From positions 1 to 64,000 of the forward strand of contig CAIMEY010000012.1 of NCBI GenBank assembly GCA_903840165.1: 64,000 nucleotides of DNA, given 5' to 3'. The notes under the pieces are model-generated. The model ran no database searches and was not told where the DNA came from. It saw only the letters and a program-made list of their open reading frames with translations. The first letter of the stretch is position 1; each line of letters begins with the position of its first letter. Below, one piece after another: positions 17,296-26,115 of the stretch. The stretch is from an uncultured Myxococcales bacterium. GTDB lineage: Bacteria; Myxococcota_A; UBA9042. The position numbers and the translations under genes were made by a program.

Positions 17296-18198
17296 TCAGT
17301 AGACTTCGATTCGCAGACGGTGCTGTTCGCGAAGGCCTTGGATCCACTCAGTTCCTGAAGTGCCGCGCTCTTGAGCCAGGCGTTCAAGAACGTCCAGGGC
17401 CCCCAACTCGAGACCCCGCACGCCGCAGACCACCAGGGTGGCACCACGCGCGTGCAGCCAGTCCCAGAGTTCGTCGCGAAATGTCCACATGAGGTCAGGC
17501 ACATACATGCGACCCCCTTGGGCGTTGACTTGGCTACGACTTAGGGCATAGTCGACGCGCAGGTCGAGTTCCTTTTGCATATCAAGCCATTCGCCTGCAT
17601 AGAGCGCCTCGTCGGCCGTTCGCGCGCCAAAGATCAGCCAGATAGGCACCCTCTGTTCTGCAGGAATTCTAAGCATATGGCGGAGATACGCCCGAAAGGG
17701 CGCGATCCCCGTGCCCGTGGCCAGCAGCACCAGGGGCGCGCGCGGCTGGGGCAAGAGTACCAGACTCACGCCGACCGGACCGGTGAGGGACAAGGCGTCG
17801 CCCGGCTGCGCATCACACAAATGTTGCGAGGTAATCCCTTGTTTTTCCTTGCCATCCTGGCCTTTGTAGCGAACTCTCTTGACGGTTAGGGTCAGGGTCT
17901 GCCCCGTGCCGTCGTCACCCAAACGGTCACTCGCTACGGAGTACAGTCGCGGCGCGTTGGGTCGGCCCCGGCTATTGAGGCCGCCAGGGGCAATGCCGAT
18001 GGCTTGTCCTTCCAAAAATTGAAATTGTTCAGGCGGATAGCGCAGGACTAGGTGGCGCACGTCGGCCGAGCAGTCGGCCGGGGTTAGGCGGCGATTCTCG
18101 ACCACCGTCACGGTCAGCGCCTGGGAATGGCGGAATAGGTCGCGAGGGATTTCATCTGTTTGATCGATATGGCCCGGCCGGGCTGAGGAATGCGTCAT
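17296..18198 (-). CDS. Plant-type ferredoxin-NADP(+) reductase
   Basis: This 300-residue flavoprotein moves electrons between NADPH and a ferredoxin or oxygenase. The FAD-binding motif is PRLYSVAS, the NADP-binding motif is TGTGIAPFRAYL, and VVCGVRGLE and a terminal Tyr (RIEVY) are typical of plant-type FNR. Its closest architecture is photosynthetic FNR or the reductase half of BoxA; it lacks the N-terminal ferredoxin domain of BoxA. No other reductase for BoxB is visible in this window, so this protein is a candidate partner, about 9 kb from boxC. The ATG at 18198 starts the recognisable protein; its Shine-Dalgarno is weak. It is divergent from the SURF1 gene, with a 102-base gap. Confidence 0.87.
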   Translation of the reverse strand: MTHSSARPGHIDQTDEIPRDLFRHSQALTVTVVENRRLTPADCSADVRHLVLRYPPEQFQFLEGQAIGIAPGGLNSRGRPNAPRLYSVASDRLGDDGTGQTLTLTVKRVRYKGQDGKEKQGITSQHLCDAQPGDALSLTGPVGVSLVLLPQPRAPLVLLATGTGIAPFRAYLRHMLRIPAEQRVPIWLIFGARTADEALYAGEWLDMQKELDLRVDYALSRSQVNAQGGRMYVPDLMWTFRDELWDWLHARGATLVVCGVRGLELGALDVLERLAQERGTSGTEWIQGLREQHRLRIEVY

Positions 18199-18300
18199 GC
18201 GGCCATCTTGCCCACCGGTTGCTAGGTTGCGCAACCGTTGCAGACGCCGCCGCTTCGTGCTTGTCTGACGGGCGCGCTGGCCGTGCGCATGGAGGCGTTG

Positions 18301-19104
18301 ATGTCCAAGGAATCCAAGCCGATCAAACTGTTCCGTCCCAAGCTGTGGCCGACGCTCTTCATGGTGGCCGGCGTGGCGCTGACCTGCAGCCTGGGTAACT
18401 GGCAAGTCCGCAGGTATCAAGCGCAAACGGCCTTTGCAGAGCTGTACCATCGTCAGCACGATCTGCGCCCGCCGGTCAAGGACTTGGCGGCCCTGGGTAA
18501 CTCGCCCAACCGTCTGGACGAACTGACGTATCGCCGGGCCACGTTGACAGGGCATTTGGACACGGCCCATCTGCAACTGCTGACGGCGCGCTATGTATTT
18601 GGCAAGAAAGGCTTTGTGGTCATTGCGCCCCTGGAACTGCCGGGGGCGGCGCACCCCAAGTTGCTGGTGCACCTTGGCTGGGTGCCAGAGGGGCAAGCCC
18701 AAGCGTTGATTGAACAAATTCGCCAGACGCCCGACCGTACGGTGCAAGGCCGGCTGCAACGCTCGGACGCCCGTGACCCCCATGAGCCGCCGACCGGGAC
18801 GGCCTTGGGGCTGCCGACCTGGATGCACCCGAACACGACGGCAATGGCCTTGAGAATTGAGGGATTGGACCCTGACCTGATGCTGCAGTGTGGCGATCAA
18901 GCGGTAGGCGACGTGGTCGATCCGGGCCGGGTACCTCTAGACGGCTACACCTATCCGGTGCACCCGCTACCGGCAAAAAACATTGAATATGCGATAACTT
19001 GGTTCGGTGTGATGCTGACGCTGATCGCGGTCTGGGTGGCGCTCAGTCGGCAGGAGCAGGTAGTGCAACCGCTCATCCCGGCCAAGAATGCGGACCCAAG
19101 CTAA
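18301..19104 (+). CDS. SURF1 family cytochrome oxidase assembly protein
   Basis: This 267-residue inner membrane protein belongs to the SURF1/Shy1 family, which helps insert heme a into cytochrome c oxidase. Two membrane helices bracket a large periplasmic domain: one at about residues 18-33 (the LGNWQVRRYQ segment just after it is the family hallmark), the other near 240. Internal marks are YRRATLTGHLD, VHLGWVPEG and VQGRLQRSD. GGAGG five bases before the ATG at 18301 fixes the start. The nearby heme genes fit a role in aerobic respiration, although no oxidase subunit is in the window. Confidence 0.88.
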   Translation: MSKESKPIKLFRPKLWPTLFMVAGVALTCSLGNWQVRRYQAQTAFAELYHRQHDLRPPVKDLAALGNSPNRLDELTYRRATLTGHLDTAHLQLLTARYVFGKKGFVVIAPLELPGAAHPKLLVHLGWVPEGQAQALIEQIRQTPDRTVQGRLQRSDARDPHEPPTGTALGLPTWMHPNTTAMALRIEGLDPDLMLQCGDQAVGDVVDPGRVPLDGYTYPVHPLPAKNIEYAITWFGVMLTLIAVWVALSRQEQVVQPLIPAKNADPS

Positions 19105-19191
19105 GACTGCCGTGTTCACGGACTAAGAAGGCATTGCCAAAGGGGTGAAATCCTGAGCGAGCGGAGGCGGTTCGAGCCGATTTGCTTTGGG

Positions 19192-20883
19192 TCAGCTCAA
19201 GGTTGCCGTGGCTGAAGGCAGAACCGGCCCGACACCGATGCCAGCCAGGAGTTCGGGAAGCATATGCAATTCACGGCCTTTTGTCACAAACCAGACGTTG
19301 TTCTGGCCCATCGCTTCGGCCTTGACGGCTTGGGATTGCAGCGTCGTGCAAATCACAACCGGCCCGGCAAAACCCTGTTCTCTTGCCATCTTGAGGACCG
19401 AAAGGCCATCTAGGTTTGGCATGAGCATGTCTAGGATGATGGCCGTCGGTGCGGGGTGGTCAGCCAGCCATTGCAGACAACTCGTACCACCGTCCACGGT
19501 CGAGCAAGTCCAGCCAGCGCTCTGCAGCACATGCCTGACCAGATTGCGAATTGCCTGATCGTCGTCGACCACGAGCGCGTGGGCAGGTCGCAGCGGCAGT
19601 TCCCGCTTGTGGGTATTGGGCAGCGGCGTCACGGACGCGTAGGGCATTTCTTCGGTGCCGTCCCGCCCGCGCAGCATCGGTGATTCCAGCGTGTTGCTGC
19701 GCACGGCCGAGTCGCGCAACAGCTTAGAAGGAGAAAGCAATCCGGGACTATCGACCAGCGTTCGGCCGTCGCCGTCCCCATGGGTCTCGCTGTCTACGCT
19801 TGGGGCAGCCGATTGATCGCGCTCATGGCGGACTGCTGTTTTGGCTACGGGCAGGTGGACCAAGTGCGAGTCCGCCCACGCTTCTTCGACGACCGGTCGC
19901 ACCGCCTCCCACTCCTGGGCGACATCGCGCATGGATTGCGGCCGATCTTCGCGGCGTTTGGCCATCATACGCATCAAGAATGCGTCGAGCGCCTCAGGAA
20001 TCCAGCTTTCGCGTTGACGTGCCGAAGGCCGCTGCACATGCTCCTGCACGTGCATTCGCATGATTTCAGTGTTATTTTCGGAGTTATAAGGCAGTTCACC
20101 GGTGAACACCTCAAACAGCACACAGCCCAGACCGTAGATGTCGGCGCGGTGATCGACGTCCTCGCCGCGCACCTGCTCGGGAGACATGGTCAGGCAAGTG
20201 CCTACAGCTTGGAGGGTTTCGATGGGCGGTTGCTCATCGCCAATCAGCCGCGGGTCGCTGCGTTCCAGCATCACCTTGGCAATGCCGAAGTCTAGCAGCT
20301 GCACCAAAAAACCCTCAGAGGCAGTCGTCGAGGTGGCCAAGAAAATATTTTCAGGCTTGATGTCGCGGTGAACAATGCCGAGGTCATGGGCCGCCTGCAA
20401 CGCGCTGGCGGTCTGCAGGATAATCGGCGTCATTTCAGAAATTTGCAGGCGATTCTTCTGAATGCGATCCAGAAGCGTCTCGCCGATCAGCAGTGGCATC
20501 ACCACGAAGTACCCAGCCACCGGGTCGTTGTTATAGTCAATCACTTCAAGGACATTCGGATGTTTGAGGACTGCAGCCGCGCGCACCTCTTGTTTGAAGC
20601 GCAGCAGATGACGTTCCTCAAGCGCTCGGGTCTTGAGCAGCACTTTCACTGCAAAATTACGGGGTAAGCGTTCATGCGCGGCGCTGTAAACGGTGCCGAA
20701 TCCGCCCCGGCCGATGACGCGCTCGAGCCGATAGCGGTCCTCGATGACGTGCCCAATCAACTCGTCGTCCTGGGAATGCCGCGAGCCGCCATTGGGTTTG
20801 ACGTCACGCAGCGTCGTACTGTCACGCGGACAGAAGACATATTCGTACGGCCACAGTCGCTGGCATTTGGGGCAAGCCTTCAT
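19192..20883 (-). CDS. Ser/Thr protein kinase fused to a response-regulator receiver domain
   Basis: This 563-residue signalling protein begins with a degenerate zinc ribbon (CPKC...FCPRD) common in myxobacterial kinases. A complete Hanks-type kinase domain follows at about residues 50-315: glycine loop GRGGFGTVYSA, catalytic Lys in FAVKVLL, HRDIKPEN, DFGIAK and SPEQV. After a roughly 110-residue linker the C-terminus is a full receiver domain. Its acidic pair is VVDDDQ, its phospho-acceptor Asp is in IILDMLMPNLDG, and the conserved Thr and Lys are in CTT and VTKG. There is no membrane helix. The ATG at 20883 gives the zinc ribbon at the very start; the Shine-Dalgarno is weak. It is divergent from the dehydrogenase gene. 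Confidence 0.92.
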   Translation of the reverse strand: MKACPKCQRLWPYEYVFCPRDSTTLRDVKPNGGSRHSQDDELIGHVIEDRYRLERVIGRGGFGTVYSAAHERLPRNFAVKVLLKTRALEERHLLRFKQEVRAAAVLKHPNVLEVIDYNNDPVAGYFVVMPLLIGETLLDRIQKNRLQISEMTPIILQTASALQAAHDLGIVHRDIKPENIFLATSTTASEGFLVQLLDFGIAKVMLERSDPRLIGDEQPPIETLQAVGTCLTMSPEQVRGEDVDHRADIYGLGCVLFEVFTGELPYNSENNTEIMRMHVQEHVQRPSARQRESWIPEALDAFLMRMMAKRREDRPQSMRDVAQEWEAVRPVVEEAWADSHLVHLPVAKTAVRHERDQSAAPSVDSETHGDGDGRTLVDSPGLLSPSKLLRDSAVRSNTLESPMLRGRDGTEEMPYASVTPLPNTHKRELPLRPAHALVVDDDQAIRNLVRHVLQSAGWTCSTVDGGTSCLQWLADHPAPTAIILDMLMPNLDGLSVLKMAREQGFAGPVVICTTLQSQAVKAEAMGQNNVWFVTKGRELHMLPELLAGIGVGPVLPSATATLS

Positions 20884-21116
20884 GATGGGCTGAGGATAGC
20901 GCACGCGGAATTAGAAGCAAGCCCAGCCGGTGACCGAAAGCCACTTCGTTCAATGCATTGAGTATTAACCTGAATCTGTGTTTTCGCCATGAGTCGGCTG
21001 GACATGACCGGCGCACTAGGCCACCATTTCCCTCGCGGTCCGGGCCATCGGCAGATTCTTGCGCGGCCGCGCGCAGTCCACCGACTGTGGATTCCCCCCG
21101 CCCCTTGGAGCAGGCC

Positions 21117-21986
21117 ATGAGTGCAGAAATCCGCTTTCCGATTCGCAGTGTGGCCGTCATTGGCGCTGGGACGATGGGCCATGGGATTGCCCAAGTTTGC
21201 GCCGCGGCAGGGTTGCGTACGTCCGTCCACGACGTCCACCCTGACGTGATTGCCGCGGGCCTGGACCGGGTGCGCAACAACTTGGATTACGGCGTTCAGA
21301 AAGGCAAAATCAGCGTTGAGTCGCGGTCTGAGGCCCTGGCCAATCTGGCTGCCGAGGCCGACCTGCGGCGTGCCGTGACGGGTGCAGACCTGATTATTGA
21401 AGCGGTGCCAGAAGATCTGGCCATGAAGCAGGCGATATTCCAGGTGGCCCGCGAAACGGCACCGGCTCATGCCATTTGGGCGAGCAATACGTCTTCCATT
21501 CCCGTGGGTTCTTTGAGTGCCTTTGTGCCGGACCCCTCGCGGCTCTGCGGTATGCACTTCTTTAATCCCGTGCATATTCAGCCACTTTTGGAAATCGTGC
21601 GCACAGCCCAAACCAGTGACCGCACCATTGAACTGGCCGTCGCCTTTGCCCGGCACATTGGCAAGGATCCCATTGTTGTCAAAGATGTTGCTGGCTTTGC
21701 CTCGAGTCGCCTTGGCTTGGCGCTGGGCCTGGAAGCGATCCGCATGGTCGAAGAGGGCGTTGCTTCGCCGGAAGCCATTGATAAGGCGATGGAACTTGGC
21801 TATCGCCATCCCATGGGCCCCCTTAAGCTTACGGACCTTGTTGGCTTGGATGTTCGCTTAGCGATTGCGGAAACCCTGGCCCGCGAGGTGGATGCCGTGC
21901 GTTTTGCGCCCCCTCAACTGCTGCGCGATATGGTCGCTCAGGGCAAGCTGGGGCGGAAGTCGGGCGAGGGCTTCTACAAGTACTGA
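21117..21986 (+). CDS. 3-hydroxybutyryl-CoA / 3-hydroxyacyl-CoA dehydrogenase
   Basis: This 289-residue soluble enzyme oxidises 3-hydroxyacyl-CoA to 3-ketoacyl-CoA with NAD(P). The Rossmann motif is VAVIGAGTMGHGIAQV near the N-terminus. The catalytic His lies in MHFFNPVH around residue 146, paired with the Glu of IIEAVPED further upstream. The length is that of the single-domain Hbd/PaaH type. GGAG six bases before the ATG at 21117 fixes the start. It could serve polyhydroxybutyrate or butyrate metabolism, or the beta-oxidation steps after benzoyl-CoA ring cleavage by the box genes 6 kb downstream. The hemE gene follows 120 bases later, so co-transcription is possible. Confidence 0.9.
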   Translation: MSAEIRFPIRSVAVIGAGTMGHGIAQVCAAAGLRTSVHDVHPDVIAAGLDRVRNNLDYGVQKGKISVESRSEALANLAAEADLRRAVTGADLIIEAVPEDLAMKQAIFQVARETAPAHAIWASNTSSIPVGSLSAFVPDPSRLCGMHFFNPVHIQPLLEIVRTAQTSDRTIELAVAFARHIGKDPIVVKDVAGFASSRLGLALGLEAIRMVEEGVASPEAIDKAMELGYRHPMGPLKLTDLVGLDVRLAIAETLAREVDAVRFAPPQLLRDMVAQGKLGRKSGEGFYKY

Positions 21987-22106
21987 CAGGCACTTGCCCA
22001 GCCTCGGCTTGACCATAACGCCCATGACATGACCGTGACGCATCCCGGACCGGCTTGGCTATCCTGCCCAGCGGCGCCTCATGGCGTCTTGGGGAGCCAC
22101 AGGCGA

Positions 22107-23252
22107 ATGCAAGAGGATTACGCAAATCAAGGTAGCCAATCGCAAAGCAATTCTGACAATTCAGGTCAAGCCAAGCCATGGACCGGCAGGCGGCGAATGC
22201 TGGCGGCGCTCGCCGGTCAACCGGTGGACAGGCCCCCCTGCTGGATCATGAGGCAGGCCGGACGTTATCTCCCGGAATATCGCGAGGTTCGCAAGGGGCA
22301 TAGCTTCCTCGAGATGGTCCACCAGCCCGAGCTGGCTACCGAAGTTACGCTGCAGCCGATCCGTCGATTTGGCTTTGATTCCGCAATCTTGTTTTCTGAC
22401 ATTCTTACCATTCCAGAAGCGATGGGCATCGACGTCGCCTTTCCGGAGGGCGGGCCCCAACTATCCCCCGTCGTGCGCACGACTGAACAAGTCGCCCGAT
22501 TGCCAGGGGTTGGCGTGGTTGAGCGGCTTGAGTATGTGGCCGACGCTGTGCGCATGATTCGGCAAACACTCAGCGAAGATACTGCTTTGCTTGGCTTTTC
22601 TGGCGCGCCGTTCACGCTCGCGTGCTACATGGTGGAGGGCAAGGGCACAAAGTCCTTTGACGCCATCAAGGCCATGCTCTACGGCTCGCCCGAGACGCTG
22701 GTGGCGCTGCTTGAGAAACTGGCCGATGTTGTCATTGATTACCTGCAGATGCAGCTCGATGCCGGGGCAGACGCCGTGCAACTCTTTGACACCTGGGCCG
22801 GTGAGCTACGGCGCGTGGACTACGACCGTATCGTCCGGCCGAGCACCGAACGCATCGTGCGCGCCATTCAGGCCAAAGGCGGCAAGATCATGGTTTTTGC
22901 CCGTCATCCTGGGCACTTACTTGATAGCACCCTGACCCTGGGTGCCAATGGTCTGGGCCTAGACTGGCGTGTGGACCTCCGCGACGCCGCCGTGGGCCGG
23001 TCCCTTGTGGGCGGGACGATGGCGCTCCAAGGCAACCTCGATCCCATCGAACTGTTTGCCCCGCCTGCGCATATTCAGGCCCGGGTGCGGGAAATGTATG
23101 ACGCGGTGGGCACCGGCTGGATCGCCAACCTGGGCCATGGCGTGGTTCCTTCGACGCCGATCGCTGGCGTCGAGGCGTTCGTGCAGGCCGTGCGGGACTT
23201 GGCTTTGGTGCGCCGCAATCGGACCAACAGCAATGAGTTCGAGGCATTATGA
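22107..23252 (+). CDS. hemE: Uroporphyrinogen decarboxylase
   Basis: This enzyme decarboxylates the four acetate side chains of uroporphyrinogen III to give coproporphyrinogen III in heme synthesis. The signature WIMRQAGRYLPEYR is present near residue 50, FSGAPFTLACYMVEG follows, and NLGHGV lies near the end. The product is 381 residues from the ATG at 22107. A later ATG at 22197 would remove a Gln/Ser-rich tail that other family members lack. Neither start has an ideal ribosome binding site, so the N-terminus is uncertain. Its stop overlaps the next start (ATGA at 23249-23252), showing translational coupling to hemY. Confidence 0.93.
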   Translation: MQEDYANQGSQSQSNSDNSGQAKPWTGRRRMLAALAGQPVDRPPCWIMRQAGRYLPEYREVRKGHSFLEMVHQPELATEVTLQPIRRFGFDSAILFSDILTIPEAMGIDVAFPEGGPQLSPVVRTTEQVARLPGVGVVERLEYVADAVRMIRQTLSEDTALLGFSGAPFTLACYMVEGKGTKSFDAIKAMLYGSPETLVALLEKLADVVIDYLQMQLDAGADAVQLFDTWAGELRRVDYDRIVRPSTERIVRAIQAKGGKIMVFARHPGHLLDSTLTLGANGLGLDWRVDLRDAAVGRSLVGGTMALQGNLDPIELFAPPAHIQARVREMYDAVGTGWIANLGHGVVPSTPIAGVEAFVQAVRDLALVRRNRTNSNEFEAL

Positions 23253-24811
23253 GTGCTGCTGAGGGAGGGGCGGACAGCGCAGGCGCAGGGCCCGTGGCGA
23301 CGCCCGTGCAAACCATGGCCGTCGATCTGCTGGTCGTTGGCGGCGGCATTGCTGGCTTGACGGCAGCCTACATCGGCCATCAGCAAGGGCTTTCTGTCCT
23401 GGTCTGTGAGTCGGCCCGTCAGGTGGGGGGCAAGGTTCGTTCCGAGCGCCGCGGCGACTACTTGATCGAGTGCGGCCCCAATAGCTTCCTTGGTTCGGCC
23501 AAGACGATTTGGCGCCTGATTTCCCAGCTTAATTTGGAAGATCAGGTGGTTGCTGGACAGCCCCCGGGAGACCGTTTCATCTACCGCAATCGGCAGGCGC
23601 GGCGTTTGCCCAAGGGGCTGGCGGACCTGTTTCGCGGCGATTTCATGACGTTGGCCGGCAAGTTGCGCCTGATGGCCGAGCCCTTTCAGCGCGGCCGCGC
23701 CCAAGTCGATGATACCGTGCTGGCCTTTGCCCGCCGTCGCCTGGGGCCGGAGGCAGCCCAATACTTGGTCTCGCCCTTTGTTAGCGGCATTTATGCTGGT
23801 GATCCCGCAGCTTTAGGCGCGCGCGACTCCTTTCCGTCGCTGTGGAACTGGGAAGCCAAGGCCGGGAGCATCATCCTCGGGGCGCTGGCCGGCGCCTTTT
23901 CCCGCAAGCCAAAGGACCTCGAGCCGCCTGTTCCCAAGCGCCGAGGAATGTTCAGTTTTCAGCAGGGTTTTGGTGCCTTGCCCAAGGCCATGGCCCAAGC
24001 CCTGCCGCCGGGTTCCGCGCGCACCCACACCAGCATCAGCGCCTTGAGGCTTACCCAGCCAGAAGATCTTGCTATTACAGGTATTTCTCCACAGGCGACG
24101 CCTGAGCATCGCTACTTCGCGCACGGGCACGTGGCCGCCGAGCCCGGGCACGCACCTGGCGATAGTGGCGTGCAACTTCAAGTCTTTGCTAAGCAAGTCG
24201 TCTTGGCTTTGCCGCCCAAAGGTGCAGCGACCTTGCTGCACGCGCTGTTGCCGCAGGCCGCCGATCGCCTCCAACAGGTCGAACTCTGCCGAGTGGCCGT
24301 GGTTCATTGGGGCGGTCCGGACCCAGAACATGTGGCGCCTCAAGGGTTTGGCCTTCTTGTGCCTCCCGGCGAGGGACTGCGCACGCTGGGGATTCTCATG
24401 CCATCGAGCGTATTTGCCGGCCGAGCGCCCCAAGGGGCCTTCCTGCATAGCGCCTTTCTCGGCGGGGCCCGCGACCCGGATGCAGTCGATCTGGGCGATG
24501 AAACGCTCCAGCAACTGGCTGAACGTGCTGAGCAAAATGCTTTCGGTCCCCTGCGCCAGGATCGACCTCTGAGTCGCGATTTCCAAACGGTGGTGCGCTG
24601 GCGGGAGGCCATTCCGCAGTACAAGGTGGGCCATCGCCAAGCGATGCGCGAGGTGCTGGACCAGGTGCACGCGCAGCTTCCAGGTCTGACCCTTGCGGGC
24701 AATTACCTCAATGGAATCAGTGTGAATGACGCGGCTCAGTCGGGTTGGGATGCCATTTCCTACCTGCGCCGCCAGGGTGCGCTGGTCGCTGGCCCAGGGG
24801 GGCAGCCATGA
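23249..24811 (+). CDS. hemY: Oxygen-dependent protoporphyrinogen oxidase
   Basis: This 520-residue FAD protein oxidises protoporphyrinogen IX to protoporphyrin IX. The dinucleotide motif VVGGGIAGLTAAY lies near residue 28, followed by QVGGKVRSERR and the substrate-side CGPNSFL. The segment VSPFVSGIYAGDPAALG is characteristic of the family, and GNYLNGISVND near the end closes the FAD site. It is longer than usual, owing to a roughly 20-residue N-terminal tail and an insert around residues 275-305. It overlaps hemE and hemA by ATGA at both ends, so the three genes form one translationally coupled unit. The O2-dependent type implies aerobic heme synthesis. Confidence 0.93.
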   Translation: MSAAEGGADSAGAGPVATPVQTMAVDLLVVGGGIAGLTAAYIGHQQGLSVLVCESARQVGGKVRSERRGDYLIECGPNSFLGSAKTIWRLISQLNLEDQVVAGQPPGDRFIYRNRQARRLPKGLADLFRGDFMTLAGKLRLMAEPFQRGRAQVDDTVLAFARRRLGPEAAQYLVSPFVSGIYAGDPAALGARDSFPSLWNWEAKAGSIILGALAGAFSRKPKDLEPPVPKRRGMFSFQQGFGALPKAMAQALPPGSARTHTSISALRLTQPEDLAITGISPQATPEHRYFAHGHVAAEPGHAPGDSGVQLQVFAKQVVLALPPKGAATLLHALLPQAADRLQQVELCRVAVVHWGGPDPEHVAPQGFGLLVPPGEGLRTLGILMPSSVFAGRAPQGAFLHSAFLGGARDPDAVDLGDETLQQLAERAEQNAFGPLRQDRPLSRDFQTVVRWREAIPQYKVGHRQAMREVLDQVHAQLPGLTLAGNYLNGISVNDAAQSGWDAISYLRRQGALVAGPGGQP

Positions 24812-26112
24812 CTGCGCAGCGGCCTTCGCAAATGACAGGTAAGCCTATGGAACATCACCATTCTCATGACTCCAGCGGCGGGCATTCGCAGGAAGACCAC
24901 GTGCGCAAGACGGCTCCGGGCGAGACCGGCGTTCCCCTGGCGGTCGTGGGCGTCGATTTCCGCATCGCTTCATCGGCTTGGCGCAATCACTTGTTGCTGG
25001 AGGCCGATGAGCGCGCCTCCATGACGGAGGCCTTGCGCCGGTCGTGCGCCGTTGAAGGCATTGTTGTTCTCGAGACTTGCAACCGCGTCGAGTGGATCGT
25101 CGCTGCGGCCCATCCGCGCTGGGCTGCCGATGTGCTCCGGGCGCAAATGCAAGATCGCTGGCTTGCTGCAGGGTTACACGCCACGGGCCGTTTGCCCATG
25201 CCCTACACGCGGGTTGGTCAAGCCGCTGTGCAGCACATTCTGCGCACTGCTGTGGGTTTAGAGTCCTTTGTCGTTGGCGAACGCGAGATTGCAGGGCAGC
25301 TCAATCGTTCCGTGGTTGAGGCGCGCAAGCTCGGCATCACCTCTTCGCTGCTCAATGCCCTGCAGACGGCGGTCGGGCGAACTGTCCGTAAAGTCCAGCG
25401 GTTGACCCATTGGCGCCACCACGCACGCGGGGTTCATGGCTTGGCGTTGGAGGCGGCTGAGCGCATCTACGGCCCGCCGAGCGAGCGCAAGCGTCCGGCC
25501 GTTGTGGTCGGAATGGGCGAAATTGGGCGTAAAGCTGCGATGTTGCTCGCTGCCTCTGGGTGGAAAGTGCAGCGGGTCAATCGCACCGTGACGCCGGAGA
25601 GGGCCAAGGAATGGCAGCGCTTGGCGGATCTGCCGCGGTTGCTGCATCCCTGTGATTTACTTGTTGTTGCCACTGGCGCTCAGACCCCCGTGGTCGATCT
25701 GCGCCATGGGCCAGTCCCGGGTTGCCTCATTGACTTGGGCGCGCCGCCGCAAATCGATGTGCCGGCGGGCGTCAAGGTCTGGGGACTCGATGAGTTGCTG
25801 CAACTGCCTTCAGCGCGACCGCGGGCGGAAGACGAGGCGGCCGTTCATGAATTGGTCCAAGAAGGCGTAGCCGAGTTCCTGGTCGAATGCCGCAAGCGCG
25901 AATTAGCGGGGCTACTGCGGGCCGTGCACGACGCCTATGACCGCGCCAGTCATGAGCAATTGCCCGCCGTCCTGGCCCATGAGATGCTCAACTCAGAGCC
26001 AGAACAGATCCGCCGGGTAGAGACGGCCGTACGCGACGTGCTGCGCGATCAGGCGCGTACGGTTGTGCAACACATTGAAGCTGCGGCACATGTTCGCCAG
26101 ACCACGGAGTAA
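24808..26112 (+). CDS. hemA: Glutamyl-tRNA reductase with His-rich N-terminus
   Basis: This 434-residue enzyme reduces glutamyl-tRNA(Glu) to glutamate-1-semialdehyde, the first committed step of the C5 heme pathway. The catalytic Cys is C91 in LETCNRVEW, the GLESFVVGEREIAGQ segment marks the catalytic domain, and an NADPH-binding VVVGMGEIGRKAA lies near 232. The catalytic Cys is usually near residue 50, so there is an extension of about 40 residues. It holds six His within 18 residues (MEHHHSHD onward). The usual G-x-N-H-x-T-A-P start of the domain is altered to GVDFRIASS. The ATG at 24808 overlaps the hemY stop; an ATG at 24847 is an alternative that keeps the His cluster. Confidence 0.88.
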   Translation: MTAQRPSQMTGKPMEHHHSHDSSGGHSQEDHVRKTAPGETGVPLAVVGVDFRIASSAWRNHLLLEADERASMTEALRRSCAVEGIVVLETCNRVEWIVAAAHPRWAADVLRAQMQDRWLAAGLHATGRLPMPYTRVGQAAVQHILRTAVGLESFVVGEREIAGQLNRSVVEARKLGITSSLLNALQTAVGRTVRKVQRLTHWRHHARGVHGLALEAAERIYGPPSERKRPAVVVGMGEIGRKAAMLLAASGWKVQRVNRTVTPERAKEWQRLADLPRLLHPCDLLVVATGAQTPVVDLRHGPVPGCLIDLGAPPQIDVPAGVKVWGLDELLQLPSARPRAEDEAAVHELVQEGVAEFLVECRKRELAGLLRAVHDAYDRASHEQLPAVLAHEMLNSEPEQIRRVETAVRDVLRDQARTVVQHIEAAAHVRQTTE

Positions 26113-26115
26113 ACT

